Below the pieces are notes generated by a model. That model did not search any database. It was not told the origin of the DNA and was given only the letters and a program-made list of their open reading frames with translations. From NCBI GenBank assembly GCA_947579665.1, contig OX388350.1, positions 34,815,393 through 34,879,392 on the forward strand: DNA of 64,000 bases. The letters are read 5' to 3'. Each line of letters starts with the position of its first letter. Position 1 is the first letter of the stretch. Of the stretch, positions 26,705 to 39,189 are shown piece by piece. Source of the DNA: Sympetrum striolatum (taxonomy: Eukaryota; Arthropoda; Insecta; Odonata; Libellulidae). Both the position numbers and the translations under genes were made by a program.

Positions 26705-27310
26705 TGATCAGCATTTGAACCAATTACCTCAAAAAACATACTTTAATAGAAAGCTTAGCAGTATGGAAAATAAATTAAATGGCATAAAAAAATGATAATT
26801 CACTTATTAACTGTGATTTTCTTCCTAGTCAACTATCCGGAGTATGGATGGATATTATAGATTTCGATTTTATTCTAAATGAACTTTTCAAGCCTGTAAT
26901 TCAATTAATATAACTATTTGAACCAATTATCTCAAAAAGCATACTTTAAAAAATTAGGAGTGTTGAAAATAAAATAAATGCTATAATAAGTATAATTCAA
27001 GATTCATTGTTACTTTCTTCATAGTACTCGTAAATTATTCCGAACAGTGCATTGGATATAGATTTTATTTTAAATGCTTTTCTTATGCCTGTAACTAGGT
27101 TTTTTAATAGCATTTGAACTAATTACCTCAAAAAACATACTTAAAAAGAAATTTTAGGAGAACGGCAAAAGAAATTTAAATGGTTTGAAAAATGGTAATC
27201 TAACTGATTTCTTGTAACTGTTTTCCTAGTCAAAATTCCCAAATAGCGCTTTGGATAACGATTTTGTTTTAAAGGTATTTCTAATGCCTGTAATTTAATT
27301 TTTCTAATAC
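26705..27310. repeat. About 200-bp tandem repeat, three diverged units
   Basis: Units begin with 'atttgaaccaattacctcaa' or a close variant at 26713, 26916 and 27112, and continue with 'aaacatacttta', a 'ttcctagtcaa' word in units 1 and 3, and 'cctgtaa' near each unit end. Divergence is substantial, so the triplication is old. There is no conserved reading frame across the units. Confidence 0.85.
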
Positions 27311-27969
27311 ATGCACGTGGATTAATTACAATAAATAATTGTATACGAAACCTGCGCAAGAAATCAATGTACCGCTTTCTTAGAGATGCAACAGTCATTT
27401 CAAAGATCTAAGCTTTTTTGCACAAGTTTACCTGCGTCTAATTTTGAATCGACCAGTTTAAAAACGTCAATTTAAGTATCCACCATAGTTAATATATCCG
27501 GAAGTAAACTTAAAATATAATTTTAATACATGTGATTCAGAGAAAGAAAATTCTACGAATATCGACCAAGTAAGTGAAAGAAACTGAAAGTTGTAAAATA
27601 AGAAACCGATGAATTGGGTCGTCTTTTTCGTCTTTTATTCGTCAGAAACTAGCAGAAAGATTGTGAAGGTTTAAATGGGATGAAGGCCGCTAAAATCATT
27701 ACATACATAATTTACCTCTAATCTGTAAAAATTGCTCACCATAAAAATCAGTTACTTTATTGCTCCTTAAATCATTATCATCTATATGATAAAGACCAAA
27801 AATTTCAGAGAATCACTAATACGGTGAAGGAAAAGTGCAAAAGAGGCTTGTGATACATAATTTAAAAGAGTTTCAGATTTTTTTTCTAATTTTATATCCC
27901 TCACTTAGAAAGGAGGACATGGCGGTATCTATTGGAGTGGCAGTAAGCAAGAAAACAAGTAAACAGATG
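27311..27969. other. AT-rich stretch, nothing recognised
   Basis: No motif, partner copy or credible frame seen. Confidence 0.5.
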
Positions 27970-28201
27970 GTGTAGAGCACGGTTTCCCAAAAATTTTCTG
28001 TTCGTGGACCTCCCAGACCAAATATTGAATTTTTCCTTTAAAAAAGATTCTAAAAGATAGCATAATTCCATTTGATTATGCAATCTTTTAAAATGTGACC
28101 TTTGGCTTCAAATAACTCGAAAACACTCTGAAATTGAAAATATCTTGAAACCCCATTTTTTCCACGTGACATGGACCACTTTGGGAAACTATGGTTAAGA
28201 G
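27970..28201. mobile_element. hAT-like MITE, second and more decayed
   Basis: The left end (27978) reads cacggtttcccaaaaatttt; the right end (28193), reverse complemented, reads catagtttcccaaagtggtc. Both resemble the CANNGNTTCCCAAAC ends of hAT elements. Flanking 8-mers gtgtagag (27970-27977) and gttaagag (28194-28201) match at six of eight positions, consistent with a mutated 8-bp target duplication. The 216-bp interior has no transposase. The minus frames of 60 and 67 codons here are incidental. Confidence 0.65.
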
Positions 28202-30079
28202 GCTCGAAAGCCCTTTCATGATATATTCAATGGTCATACTTTCATCTTCAAAGGGTAAAGGAATGTATATTGGGTACTTCTTATATGGCAAGTAATCCGG
28301 GATTTTCCGTTGTTTTCATAAGCGTTGGCAACCGTGTAGGTGCCGAACACCTAGAGGGTGCCTAGAGAGAATTTTCAATCCCCTAACTCGCATTTAACCA
28401 ATAAACAGCCGTGCGCCAGTAACTTTCCTTATAGACAGATGTAGATCAAATAATTGATGTTGTTAGTCATAGAGCAGTTAGTTTAGCATTAGCAGCATTG
28501 ACTTTTGGAGTTATCTTGGTATATTATAAAATTCCTTTGCAGAACTAACATAAAATTTTCCCGGATCAGATTCGGCTAGGGGACAATGGTTTAAAACTCC
28601 TGAATCAAGGCTACATCTAAATTTACGGCACATAGTGATAAATGAATTCACAGCTTGCCTGGGAATAAAACATTGCAAAAATATTCAACAAATATGTCTC
28701 TTATTTTGGCATGATTATGACAGGAATATGTCCAAACCAGTCAGATGTTGATTAATTTCAAGGAATAGTTATCGTAAGTTAAGAGAGGCTTTTAGTTAAT
28801 CTTTCTCTTGTGGTGTACTAACCTGAACACATAGCCCTATCTGCATTTTTATAACTCCTCTCCTACCCACTGTGTATTTTCATAGCTTCTAGTATGTATT
28901 ACCTTCTTTAGTAGATATATATTAAGCTCGAGCATATACGAGGAATATCCATCAGTATATACTATATTACTCTAAGTTTTCATAATCTACAATATATATG
29001 ATGCAATAATTACTCCTTATTTTCAATTTCCATCATCTCCAATAGTTGGAACATGAAAACTCATTGAACGTGTCACTTTGATTCCTTACCACCTCCATTA
29101 TTCCTCCCAACACCTCTTCCTTTATCAACTTCTCCTTTCTCTTGCACTCTTTGCCGACATCTATCTGCTCTTCCTTTCGTGTCATATCCTCCTCCACTTT
29201 TACCCACTTTAACTTGGCATTCCTCCTCTCGCCTTTTCCTCTAGAGGCACGCCACTTCCTTCAAGGTGTTCCTTCTGCGATCGATCTCACTGGGATAGCT
29301 CTAAAGTCTCCACCGACTACATTGTAAACACTTTTCTGGCATTTGAGAAAAAATGCTTTCGAGAGAGCTCATTCAACATGTTCAACGTCGTTTAACGAAG
29401 ACTTTCAATCTTTTTCTCTTCATAATTACAAAATTGAAAGTTGTTACTAGGTCTTAAAAAGAATAAAGAATATTTTAACTTTTCAATCGCATTAGCTGAC
29501 TGAGTACGAAAATTAATAAGTATTGACGAGTAGATACATGTACAAATGATTGTAGACGAATACAGTGTGTGGAAATCTGTATTTTCTACAGGAAAATATG
29601 TAGAATTTATTATTATTATTATTAAGGTCTTTATTTATGGACTTAGATCTTCTGCTTTCGATGCTAATTAATATTACGTATAATTATGAATAAAAGATTC
29701 ATGACGAAATATTTTGTGTTAGTCCCCGACTGTGAATCATTTTACATATTTAGAACACTAATAATGACATTATAATCTACAAACAAATACTGTCATAACT
29801 TCCATTAAATATTAAAATATTAGAATCAAATTTAAATGAATTGGCAATTTACATTCCGCCACACTGTTTCTCTCTAACAACACAAAAGTTAACGTCAACT
29901 ATTCATCCTAATCATATTACTCGTATTTGGACAAAAATTCGTCATGCAGCCACACGCTTTACCATAAAAATTTGACCAATTAGTTCCTAAATTTTACCAT
30001 ATAAGACCATACCTCAAAATGAATATCCAAACTTTTGCGTTGTGTACCAAAAGGTGTTCCCAAGTTAATCGAATCATAG
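28202..30079. other. AT-rich stretch, little recognised
   Basis: A (TTA)n run at 29609-29627 is followed by 'aaggtctttatttatgg', which could be the 3' tail of a minus-strand retroposon, but no body was identified. Pyrimidine-rich sequence at 29090-29250 has no frame of note. Confidence 0.45.
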
Positions 30080-30625
30080 AAACATGCGAACTTTTTCGCA
30101 GCTATACCCAAACGAATTTGCATACATACATGGCATTAATGCTAAAAGTGTCTAAAAAATATACAACTGCAACCTTCATAATTGCAGCAGCGCTTAATGC
30201 GAGTTAGTATTTGAAAATAAATTTTATTAGTTAGTAAAATTATAACGATATCAACTCCTATCCACTTCATCACCGGCCATCTATAAGCATGAATAAAAAA
30301 CGGAGATGTAAACATTTTATGTTTAATTTAAAAGTATATTTTAAGTTAATCGTCAATCTCTTGCAACTATTATAACTTATAGTTATAATATAAAATTTAT
30401 GAAGTGACATGTGACTTAGGCTTCCAGATGGTCATGCGGACAGCGCGTTTGCCTTTGGTGAAAGCGGTCCCGGATTCGATTCCCGGTGAAAGCCAATGTG
30501 CGAAATGACTAAAGCTGTCAAAGCACTTTTAACAATACTACGACCTATGACTTATCAAAGGACCGATGTAAAATTATATAGGAACAGTAATCACTGAATA
30601 AATCTTATATAAAGGTATTAGGTGG
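30080..30625. repeat. Paralogous repeat, SINE-filled copy
   Basis: It matches 41965-42375 in order: 'cccaaacgaatttgcata', gaaaataaattttattagtt, 'aatctcttgcaactattat', 'ttatgaagtgacatgtgact' and 'ttatcaaagga', 'tataggaacagtaa'. The only large difference is the 129-bp SINE at 30419-30547 here. Neither copy codes for protein; the class of the repeat is unknown. Confidence 0.85.
30412..30554 (+). mobile_element. tRNA-derived SINE, family 2, with target duplication
   Basis: The SINE proper is 30419-30547. The head runs from 'ggcttccagatggtcatgcg' to a B-box-like 'cggattcgattcccggtg'; the body reads 'ccaatgtgcgaaatgac' and 'aaagctgtcaaagcactttt'; and the tail is 'aacaatactac'. The target duplication tgactta is present at 30412-30418 and 30548-30554. 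The paralog at about 42285 has a single uninterrupted 'gtgacttatcaaagg', which fixes both insertion boundaries independently. Confidence 0.93.
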
Positions 30626-30892
30626 AGCAATAGGAGGATGTTTGCTGAATTTTATCTTGTTTGTTTTGAAAAGCGTGGCCTCATCCTGCTAGTTATGACA
30701 GTGATGTTGTTTAGGAATTTCAAAAGTACGAATTTAAGTGCGAAAGAATAAATTAACAATGTTTGGGGCAGCCTCCTAACTACTGTCTTACTGCAGCAAA
30801 TAATGATAACAATTACTCCTACAGAGTTTCAAAGTATAGCAACAATCTCTTTGAAAGGTGTCACTCCTCTAAAGACGCTAACCAAGTAACAC

Positions 30893-31668
30893 AAATTATT
30901 ATTATTTTTATTACATTAACACTATAAGTAGATTATACATCTGGTGGCAGTGGTTGGAAATTACATATAATACAAGCATACATTCATATAGTCGTACATG
31001 GTCAAGCAATATAGAGATAGTCAATATAAATATAAATTGAGGGGTAAACACTATACCTGTCAGGCATATGCCCACGGAGGGAGGGAAACCCCTCTGAAAA
31101 CCTCCCTCTGACAGACATCAAGACATGTACGTAATACAAAATTTACAAATGTTATCCCGTCCCATCAAAATAAAACATTCACAGAATTAAATTAACAGCT
31201 ATTACAATTTATTTAACTTCGCCCTGAAGGTACGCACTTGGGAAGGAAATGGCTCAAATATACTTGCAGGAAGAGCGTTCCATTGATCTATTGTTCTATT
31301 AAGGAATGAGAATTTAGCAATATTAGTCCTTTGAGAGGGAGGTTCAATTTTATTACTATGATCATTCCTGCTTAAATAAGTGGGGTTTCTAATTCTTCTT
31401 TTAATATCTGCCCATGCTGTCTTGCCTGAATAAGAGCTGTATAAGCTTCCTAACCTGTAAACTTTCCTTCTGTTTTCTAAAGTTTCCCAACCTAGCTTTT
31501 CTAACATTTTTGTTACACTTGCAGTTCTTTTGAAGTTATTTTTAACATATCGTACGGCTGTTCTCTGTACCATCTCAACTTCTTTAATCAGTCCTATTGC
31601 TTGCGGATCCCAAGCCGTTGCGCCATATTCCAATATTGGCCTAATTAATGATTTGTACGAGATTTCCT
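30893..31668 (-). mobile_element. 5'-truncated LINE copy, minus strand
   Basis: Reading down the minus strand there is a reverse-transcriptase C-terminus (31666-31202), about 300 bases of 3' UTR, including a GC-richer hairpin-like 'ggagggaggg ... cctccctctg' pair near 31075-31110, and an (AAT)n tail near 30897-30910. The end at about 31668 is where similarity to reverse transcriptase stops. I could not define target duplications. Confidence 0.8.
31202..31666 (-). pseudogene. Non-LTR reverse transcriptase, C-terminal remnant
   Basis: The frame opens after a stop at 31667-31669 and continues unbroken to a TAA at 31202-31204. It begins SYKSLIRPILEYGATAWDP, the conserved segment after the palm in Jockey/CR1-type reverse transcriptases, and then EMVQRTAVRYVKNNFKRTAS, VTKMLEKLGWETLENRR and NIAKFSFLNRTIDQWNALP. 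No ATG is needed, because this is an internal piece of a longer polyprotein. The catalytic YxDD region and endonuclease are missing. The frame is intact over about 154 codons, so the copy is not very old, yet it differs widely from the copy at 15885. Confidence 0.9.
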
Positions 31669-34600
31669 AAAGGTTTCACCTTCCGTGACTTTGTAGCTTA
31701 GTTAGTCCCTGCTTCTTCAGACCCACTCTGTTTTTGACTTCTTGTTTGTCTTACATTAAATATCACCGCAGCTACGTTAAGAAAATCAAGCCGTGAGGAG
31801 AATAACACTGGAAAATCCACGTTTAGCTTGTTTCCATAATATTCGCTATAAAAACATCGATACCACTGCTGGAAAGGAAAGCCGTTCAACTACTCTGAAG
31901 TTATGCATATTTGAATAGTATTTTCTCTCCTATGCATTCTGAATAAAGCCATATTGAATTAATAAATAAAAAAGAAAAGTTTTCTCTTCATCTTCATGCA
32001 GGAAATGGAAAGAATATTTGTATTCCAAAGACGAAAGAAATACCCTCAGCAAAAAAATAACAGATTCATAAGAAATATATGTGATCAAATATTGAGTAAG
32101 ATAACAAGATGTGAATTAATATGACGTCTAAAGCTTTCCTTACTGTTCATGTTGAGCAACATCTTTCGAAACAGTATCAAGAGAAAGCATCTTTTCGAAA
32201 AAAACTATGATTATAAAAAGTGCTTATCTAAGACTACAACGGAAAGACACTAAATAACAATAATGCAGTAAAATAGAGAAAGGTTAACATCTTTCAAAAA
32301 GCAGACCTTATTTAAATCGATATAAAATATGCATATTAATTCCTCATGAATGTTTGGGCTGAACACAATTAACCCAAGTAAATATTTCAATTTTCTTCGA
32401 TTCGTTGACTAAATATTGAGAACACTATTAATTTCGACGACTAAAAAAACATGAAAATCAAAATCCAGCTATTGAACTTATAACTTATAAGTGTCATTTT
32501 AATATCATCCCTTTCAAATGACTACCACCTGGCCTGGTGAATATTTTTAGCCCTAAAGAAAAAACTTAATAATAAATAAAATATAAAGGAGTTCTATATG
32601 AATTAAATAATTACCAAGATGGTCCCAACAAGAAAAAATATACGTTCCGTAAAATAATGCTGTTTAACGAGTAACTCTGATGTGGAAAATTAAATTAAAT
32701 TAACTTATACGATATTAGATATTTTTTGTAATTCCGATATACTAAACTAGTTGAAAAATCAAAAAAGTAGAAAAAAAAGTATGATTACATGGGCAATCAT
32801 CGATTACTAAGTTAAGATACAAAATAATTATGGAAATATATAATAGGAATATGTGATTGAAAACTCGGAGTACCCTAAGTAAAATATCTTTAATTTATCC
32901 CCAAGATCCAATAAATTTAAAAAATATTGTGTACATATCTCCAAAAGTAACAATAATGTCTTCTATTCGAAACTTACCAATAACATTTTATACTAATATG
33001 TTTAAAAATACAAATAACATATTCATTCGTCAAACAACTCTAAGAACCTAAAATCGATTTCAAATTACGAATCCTTGAGGGACATACACACACATGTAAA
33101 TGCGATGACATGTTAATTATTACTTACGATATTACGAATTATTTTTCCATTAATCATAGTATTTGATTATCAACTCATTCATGATGCAAATTCATAAGTA
33201 AAGCAGCTGTTTCTTTTACAGCTAATTTCAAAGACTTTAAAGGAAAATATTTCTTATCGTGATACTATCACAGTGGGAAATATAAACTTCTTTCCGAGAT
33301 AATTTAATTACGAGACTTTCAACATTTAAAGAGAAACATTAAGTTTTATATTTAACAGTACTACCACATTTACAATCCAGATTAATATTCTCAATTCATG
33401 CTCCTCGCCGAATTTCGAAACATAGCAGAAAAAAGCTTTAAAGTGACGATACTAAAGCATGGCATGTTCTCATTATTCCCCATCACACAATATAAATCAG
33501 TTTCAACAAGTGGGTGTAAAAGTCACGCGAGCCGGTAATTTTCTCATCAATCAATCTACAGCTATATCATTTGCCCTTTCTTAAAATACACCTGCGAGAT
33601 ACTTACGCTTTTAGCTGCTGATGAGACCACGCCTACTCGCCACTTTTCTGGGAGACGGGTCTTATCTTGGTAAAAATTTCCTCTTTTGGTGGTGTTGAGT
33701 ACCACCCAACAGATGTGACTGATTAAGCCTGCAATAAAATGATAAAAATGCCTAGTCTTATATTCTCTTAATTTCTCAAGACCATGCGATGAGAATTGAA
33801 TAAAAATATAAGTGAATGTAGCAGCATAAGATAATTAGTGGTATTTGGTCCAGTATTATAAACCATAGTTAAACCTTTACTGACATTAAAAACGATTATT
33901 AACATCAGTACTATAAAGTACCAGATAAACCTAGTATTATCTAGTAGTAGTATCTTAGTTATCTTAGTAGTATCTTAGTTATCTTAGTAGTATCTATTCA
34001 AATCTGCTAATCAACTAATCTAAAGATAAATTTAACTCAAATTTAGCGGTATGGAATGCATTATAATTAAACAATTCTCAGGTATGTAGTCAACTAAATC
34101 TGATACTTAAGTTAATCATCATGTGAAATACCGGTGATGGTTTAGTTGCCGATTATAAAATTTTTGATAGAGATAAATTACATACATACATTAAACTCCA
34201 TTTTCACTACGCATTATATTTTCTGGCCTTAGAGTTAGAGGTAGTATACACACTTTTGTGAAAATCCATAGATACAAATGAAAATTATGAGTACTATTTC
34301 AGAAAGACGAGAATCTCACTTATTAATTTTAAATAATAACTGTGGACCTAACGAGGGAAACAACGCAAAAACCGGATTTCCTGTTTGAATGAAATTTGTG
34401 GAAATTATTCTCATCATTTTTATTTTTTCTCGAGAGTTAAACTATTCCAAAAATTCATTGATATTCGTTATGCTTTGATGAAACGTCTTTTATGTGATAA
34501 CCTGTATTTTTATAAGTGAATTTGTATATGAAAAAATGAATACGAAGAGTGTATTCCATGTATCGCCAGTGAACGATTTAGAGGAATGTTAAAGGATGTG

Positions 34601-35573
34601 ATATAGCTGTTTAAAGTAGTTGTAACATGGCTAGGGACGAGTATATGAAGACAATATGCGGAATAAGAAACGAGTATATGAAAACAACTGCGATGCAGAC
34701 ATAAAATTCAATGCCTATAACTGCCGCTACATCACGTATACTTCCCTCACATCACTTCATCTTATATAAATATTCACGAAAATGGATAAAAAGGTAAAAT
34801 AAGAAGATCCACATAACGGCAACAAAAAATCTTTGCAAAGTTGGAAAAATAGAGCTGCTATTTTGTGACACCACTTTTCCCTTGATTTTACTTTCTCCAT
34901 TCCTTTACCGAAGCATTTTTTTATCCCTTTCCTTTTCAGAATATAAACACCCACGTTTATCATGGATGAAATTGAAAATTCGAATTAGAACGCTAAATCG
35001 AAGACGAATCACAAATAAAGCACCGAACATGAGGAAAACAAACACGAGGATGTTTACATGTAATGAAAATGAATAAAACAGAACGAAGTATTAAAATGAC
35101 CGAGGGCGATGACATTTATCATAGAACTAATGAGAGAAGGTAACTTTAAATGGAAACATTTGGCCTTCGGGTGTAAATTCATGTAAGGAAATGAATGCTC
35201 AACGAAGCCATACGCTTTTGTTTGTGTTGATTTTGATTTTGGGGAAACATACTACGAACAAACGCTACATTTTTCTCCGACCTTCTCATTACAGACATTT
35301 TATGATGCCAAATTCATTTCCTCGCAAATCTTCAATTAGTAGATGTTTTCGATGGAATCGTTTACACTATATTTTTATACCCAACAAACTGCTATCTCTT
35401 CTGCTGTTTCATCGAGGATGAATCTCAGTATCTACAATTTTAACAAACTGTTTTCAAACTCCATTTTATGTTAACGAGTTAGCTGATGTATTTTTCAACT
35501 CAGAAAGAAAGAAAAATGTAATAATATCACCCTCAAAATAAAAATAAAGTAAATAATTTATAATTTTCAATAT
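31669..35573. other. AT-rich stretch, nothing gene-like
   Basis: No transposon ends, coding motif or repeat partner found, apart from the short tandem repeat at 33942-33994. Frames are all under 77 codons and AT-driven. Confidence 0.5.
33942..33994. repeat. 20-bp tandem repeat, about 2.5 units
   Basis: The unit tatcttagttatcttagtag repeats directly with no visible changes, flanked by 'tagtagtag'. Confidence 0.9.
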
Positions 35574-35797
35574 TACTACTACGTTCTAAAAGTTCCGAAC
35601 TTGTTTTTTTTTCTGCGGAAACGCCGAACAGGAGAAATTTAAAATTTTGGTGGTAGATCGGTAAGTTACATACATAGGTAAGGTAAATAAATAGGTAGGT
35701 GGTAGGGTACCCACAATATGTGGCGCTATCTACCACCAGGATTTTACATTTCTCCTGCGGGAAAAAATAAGTTCGGGAACGTTTTAACGTAGAAGTT
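35574..35797. mobile_element. Palindromic MITE (ggtggtaga family), copy 1
   Basis: The arms of about 85-90 bp are inverted: left 'ctacgttctaaaagttccg', 'gaaacgccgaacaggagaaa' and 'ttggtggtagat', mirrored by right 'atctaccaccagga', 'tttctcctgcggg' and 'gttcgggaacgttttaacgt'. Between them is a short 'ggtaagg/taggtaggt' stretch. The copy at 57570-57772 has the same architecture and words. Ends of the form TTCAAAAAGTTCCCGAACTT are reminiscent of mariner-group terminal repeats, but a TA duplication is not clear here. No coding frame. Confidence 0.88.
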
Positions 35798-37384
35798 ACA
35801 AAAATAATCTAAACAAAAAAGAGTCTACCATTAAATTAAATAATAACCACTCATAGTTAATTACTTTCAATAAAAATGAAGGTTCGATCGTATTCAATAT
35901 TTAAGGAACCGATCATCGTTTCAGAATGTCTATGAATAGAATAGTATAAGGTATAATAAAATAGTATAAATAGATGGTATAAGAATATATAATGCGCGTA
36001 TCCGCTATACTATGCGCATTAGCCAGAAGTTTTGTTTTCCATATTACTATTCGGTTTCAATTACAACAATTAAAGTAGAGAGTATCACTTAAAAATACAC
36101 GAGTCTGGTGAATTAATAAAACTAATTTTTATTTATAAATCTCTTTGCATATCCGTAACAGAGGTAGTTAGTTAGTTAGTTACTAAAACATATACAGACT
36201 ATATAGCATGATAATAATGTAGACTATTTCTTCAATTTTATTTACGTTAATCGACTGTTTAGAGAATAGTATGGCTTAGGGTATGTGTAATATGCTCATT
36301 GCGCACGGATAAAATGAAAAAATAAAATAACTGAGTTAAAGGTAATAATGATTGGATAATTAAAACCCTTATCTTTTACGCAAGCTGAAATTCTAACTGT
36401 CTCAGCCAGAAAGGGCATATTTTAACACGTTTATACCAAAGCGCCAAGTAATTATATTGATAATAATACCAGACTTCGCGTTAGACGAGGAGAAGAGACA
36501 CACTAGCGAATGGAAAAAGCAGTCAAAAAAGGAAAATACTACGGTAGAGTCCCGCACTTAAGATTAGATTGCAAACCTTATCCCTGGTGAAATAGTAATT
36601 TCGCTGGAAAAGAAGCAGGGGCGGAGAGAATGGAAAGAGAACAGTAATTACACCGTGCAAATAAGAATCGTAGGTCTGCCTATACAGGGAAGAATCCCGA
36701 GTCAAATGGCACGCAAGCAACGGGAGGAAAGTCGGAATCGATAATGAGGGAGAAGGAAATCCAAACAGAGGAAGGCAAAGTAGCAAGAAAAGAGACGGTG
36801 CCCCTTAAAGAGATTCCCGAAATAAGAACATTCTGGTTTATTTAACGGGAAGCGAGAGGGTATGATGGCTCATTTATTTCGTGGAAGACCGCGCACTACT
36901 CTCTAACCGTTTTGTTTAAAGCTTTTTCCAAGTTCCAACAGCAACAAAATAATCGAAAAAAGCTAACCTAAACCAGTTATACTGTCACGTTATACTATGA
37001 GCGTAATTGAAAAATACTTTTCATGAGTCACATATTATAATTCTTAGGAAACCAATGATTAATTTTGAACATATTTCTTAGAAATACATAAATTAACTAC
37101 TCAATACTACTGTTATACATACTTAATTTTCATCATTTGTAAAAATATTAATATTTTCTAGTTATTTTCCCATATAAATGACTGCTGATCCAGTTTCATA
37201 GCATTAGCAGATGATTTAAATGGAATTTAATGGGCAATGACAAAATAACCTATATTTTAAATATGTATAAAAATGGATACGTAGTAACAATAGATTTAAT
37301 TATAGAGTACCCAATGTTGAAGATAATTGTATATATCTATTTTGAATAATATACGATAATCTATTTCAAGAACAACGAAAGGTA
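35798..37384. other. AT-rich stretch, nothing recognised
   Basis: The minus-strand frame at 36523-36786 (87 codons) lies in a slightly GC-richer patch but has no motif. A 'gttagttagttagtta' run sits at 36167. Confidence 0.5.
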
Positions 37385-37387
37385 GGC

Positions 37388-37466
37388 TCGAATCCCGGTG
37401 GGTGCCAATGTGCGAAATGACCTAAGCTGTCGAAGCACTTTTAGCAATAATACTACTACTACTATA
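37388..37466 (+). mobile_element. SINE family 2, 5'-truncated copy
   Basis: It starts inside the B-box region (ctcgaatcccggtgggtgcc) and continues 'aatgtgcgaaatgacc', 'aagctgtcgaagcactttt' and an (ACT)n tail. The first ~55 bases of the family are missing. Confidence 0.85.
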
Positions 37467-38274
37467 CGAAAGGTTCATTGAAATCATTTAAATCAATATA
37501 TTCTCTTCAAAAAGAGGTCAATTTTAAATGATTAAATGACTCACTATAAAGACGAAATCTTACATATATGCTGGTATCACCCTCTTTTATAGAATAATAA
37601 AATGTAAATCTCTGAATAAAATCCATAAGATCCTTTTATTCGAATTTAAAATTCTAATGTAAGGACTCTAAACCCAATTTAAAGGGGATAAGACGGTAAT
37701 GACATCCATATATATGACAATGTTTACGAAGGATGGATATTTAAATTAAGGGAATTATCTAGAGATATGGGAAAAGATAATGTTAACTCAAGTGATGGAA
37801 ATCAAATAGGTTAAGAGCCATTACGATAATCCAAGAATAGAATAAATATACCTATGATTTTTTTAAGGTATTACATGCTCTAGTGAAGCTTCTCCGACCC
37901 AGTCTAATATACATTCATCTATACAGTTTGGTTACAAAAATTTAACTTTAAGTGAAATAACTGAGAGTAAGAGTAACGCAATATCTTCTAATTTATAGCC
38001 CCTAAACATGACTAGATAAATTCTTTGTAGTATATATTGTATTCGAGGCCTGAATAGCTAAATAGTTTCAAATTAAGCTATCAGATGCGGTTATTCACAC
38101 ATGAAATAATTCAGAATATGCAAATAGGCAATATTATGGATTTCCTTGAGATAATCATATCGGATAAAGGTATGAGAAGGTACAAAGAGTTTACTAAAAA
38201 TATCTTTGAACATACGGCAATTACCATAAATATATACTTCCAAAGATCCAATTTTCATCAACGCTCATAGAAAT
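37467..38274. other. AT-rich stretch, nothing recognised
   Basis: No motif or partner copy seen; a 61-codon plus frame at 38085-38270 is unremarkable. Confidence 0.5.
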
Positions 38275-38390
38275 TATTATTATTATTCAACCCTTTCGGT
38301 GGGGTTAGGCCGGTAAGGCCTCTCTTCCACCCAACCTTTACAGGTATAATCTGTATCTGTATAATAATAATGTATCAAATTAATTCAAAA
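38275..38390 (-). mobile_element. Possible retroposon 3' end, minus strand
   Basis: An (ATT)n run is followed by a GC-richer block 'cctttcggtggggttaggcc' and 'aaggcctctcttccacccaa'. A weaker relative with 'aaggctcttcttccatctaa' and 'cctttcgcc' lies at 47085-47150. On the minus strand the block ends in an (AAT)n tail, as LINE 3' ends do. No coding sequence precedes it. Confidence 0.45.
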
Positions 38391-39189
38391 TTATAATCTA
38401 AAATTAATTTACGACTAGAAAACTAATCTAAATGCAAACATGATAGACAAAAAGAGAAGTACGATATACACTTTTAAAAACAACAACATGTACAGATTCA
38501 TACAAATGCTAAGTACATATTAATTACACATAAAAAGATTTAGTTAGTGGGAAAAAACTCCTCGACTGAAGGTCTACCGAGAAACACCAACGATACAGAA
38601 AAACGCCCACCGTTTAGTTTCATGGAAAAAAGAAGAGTACTACTAAACACCAATATTTTGAGTATTCTTTATAGTTTCCTTACACGATCCTGAAATAAAA
38701 CTGATACAAGAGTTTTTAGACCTAATGGCTTTGGAGTAAGAAATGAGCACCAACTTGAGTAAGACAAATAATACGGATAATACTTGGATAGGCGAAACTG
38801 TAAAATAGATTTGATTGAAGAAGCCGTTACACCGTGAAATTGCACCATAGAAATTTTTAAAAATTTGAAATTTCATCTTATTTTTTTCCGTCATCATTAT
38901 TTCGATGTATTATTTGACATATTCGATATTTTGATCATTTCCAAAACTGTGAAATATCATATACATTGAAATTGTAAGTGTTGTGACCGAGAAGTTTTAT
39001 GTAATTTTATCCACAGCACTATCGTACTGTTTCACGTGCTGTAGTTAGGTTATAAATTGAATTGAAGTATCATTATATTTTTTGATAATAAAAATAATAA
39101 TCGTAGTTAACTTCATAGTAAAAATGTTTAACCGAAAGAACTCTTAGAAATTTCCACGACTTAACCTGAGAAAATATTCACCCATAACA

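Noticed and set aside
26349..26795. 148-codon plus frame as a gene
   Set aside because: No recognisable domain, and its 3' end lies in a non-coding tandem repeat.
28321..28380. Match 'gcgttggcaaccgt' to the 7-12 kb repeat family
   Set aside because: Only 14 bases agree and the flanks do not; probably chance.
34888..34900. Match 'ttactttctccat' to the ends of the 1482-4056 elements
   Set aside because: Similarity stops after 13 bases and no second end exists.
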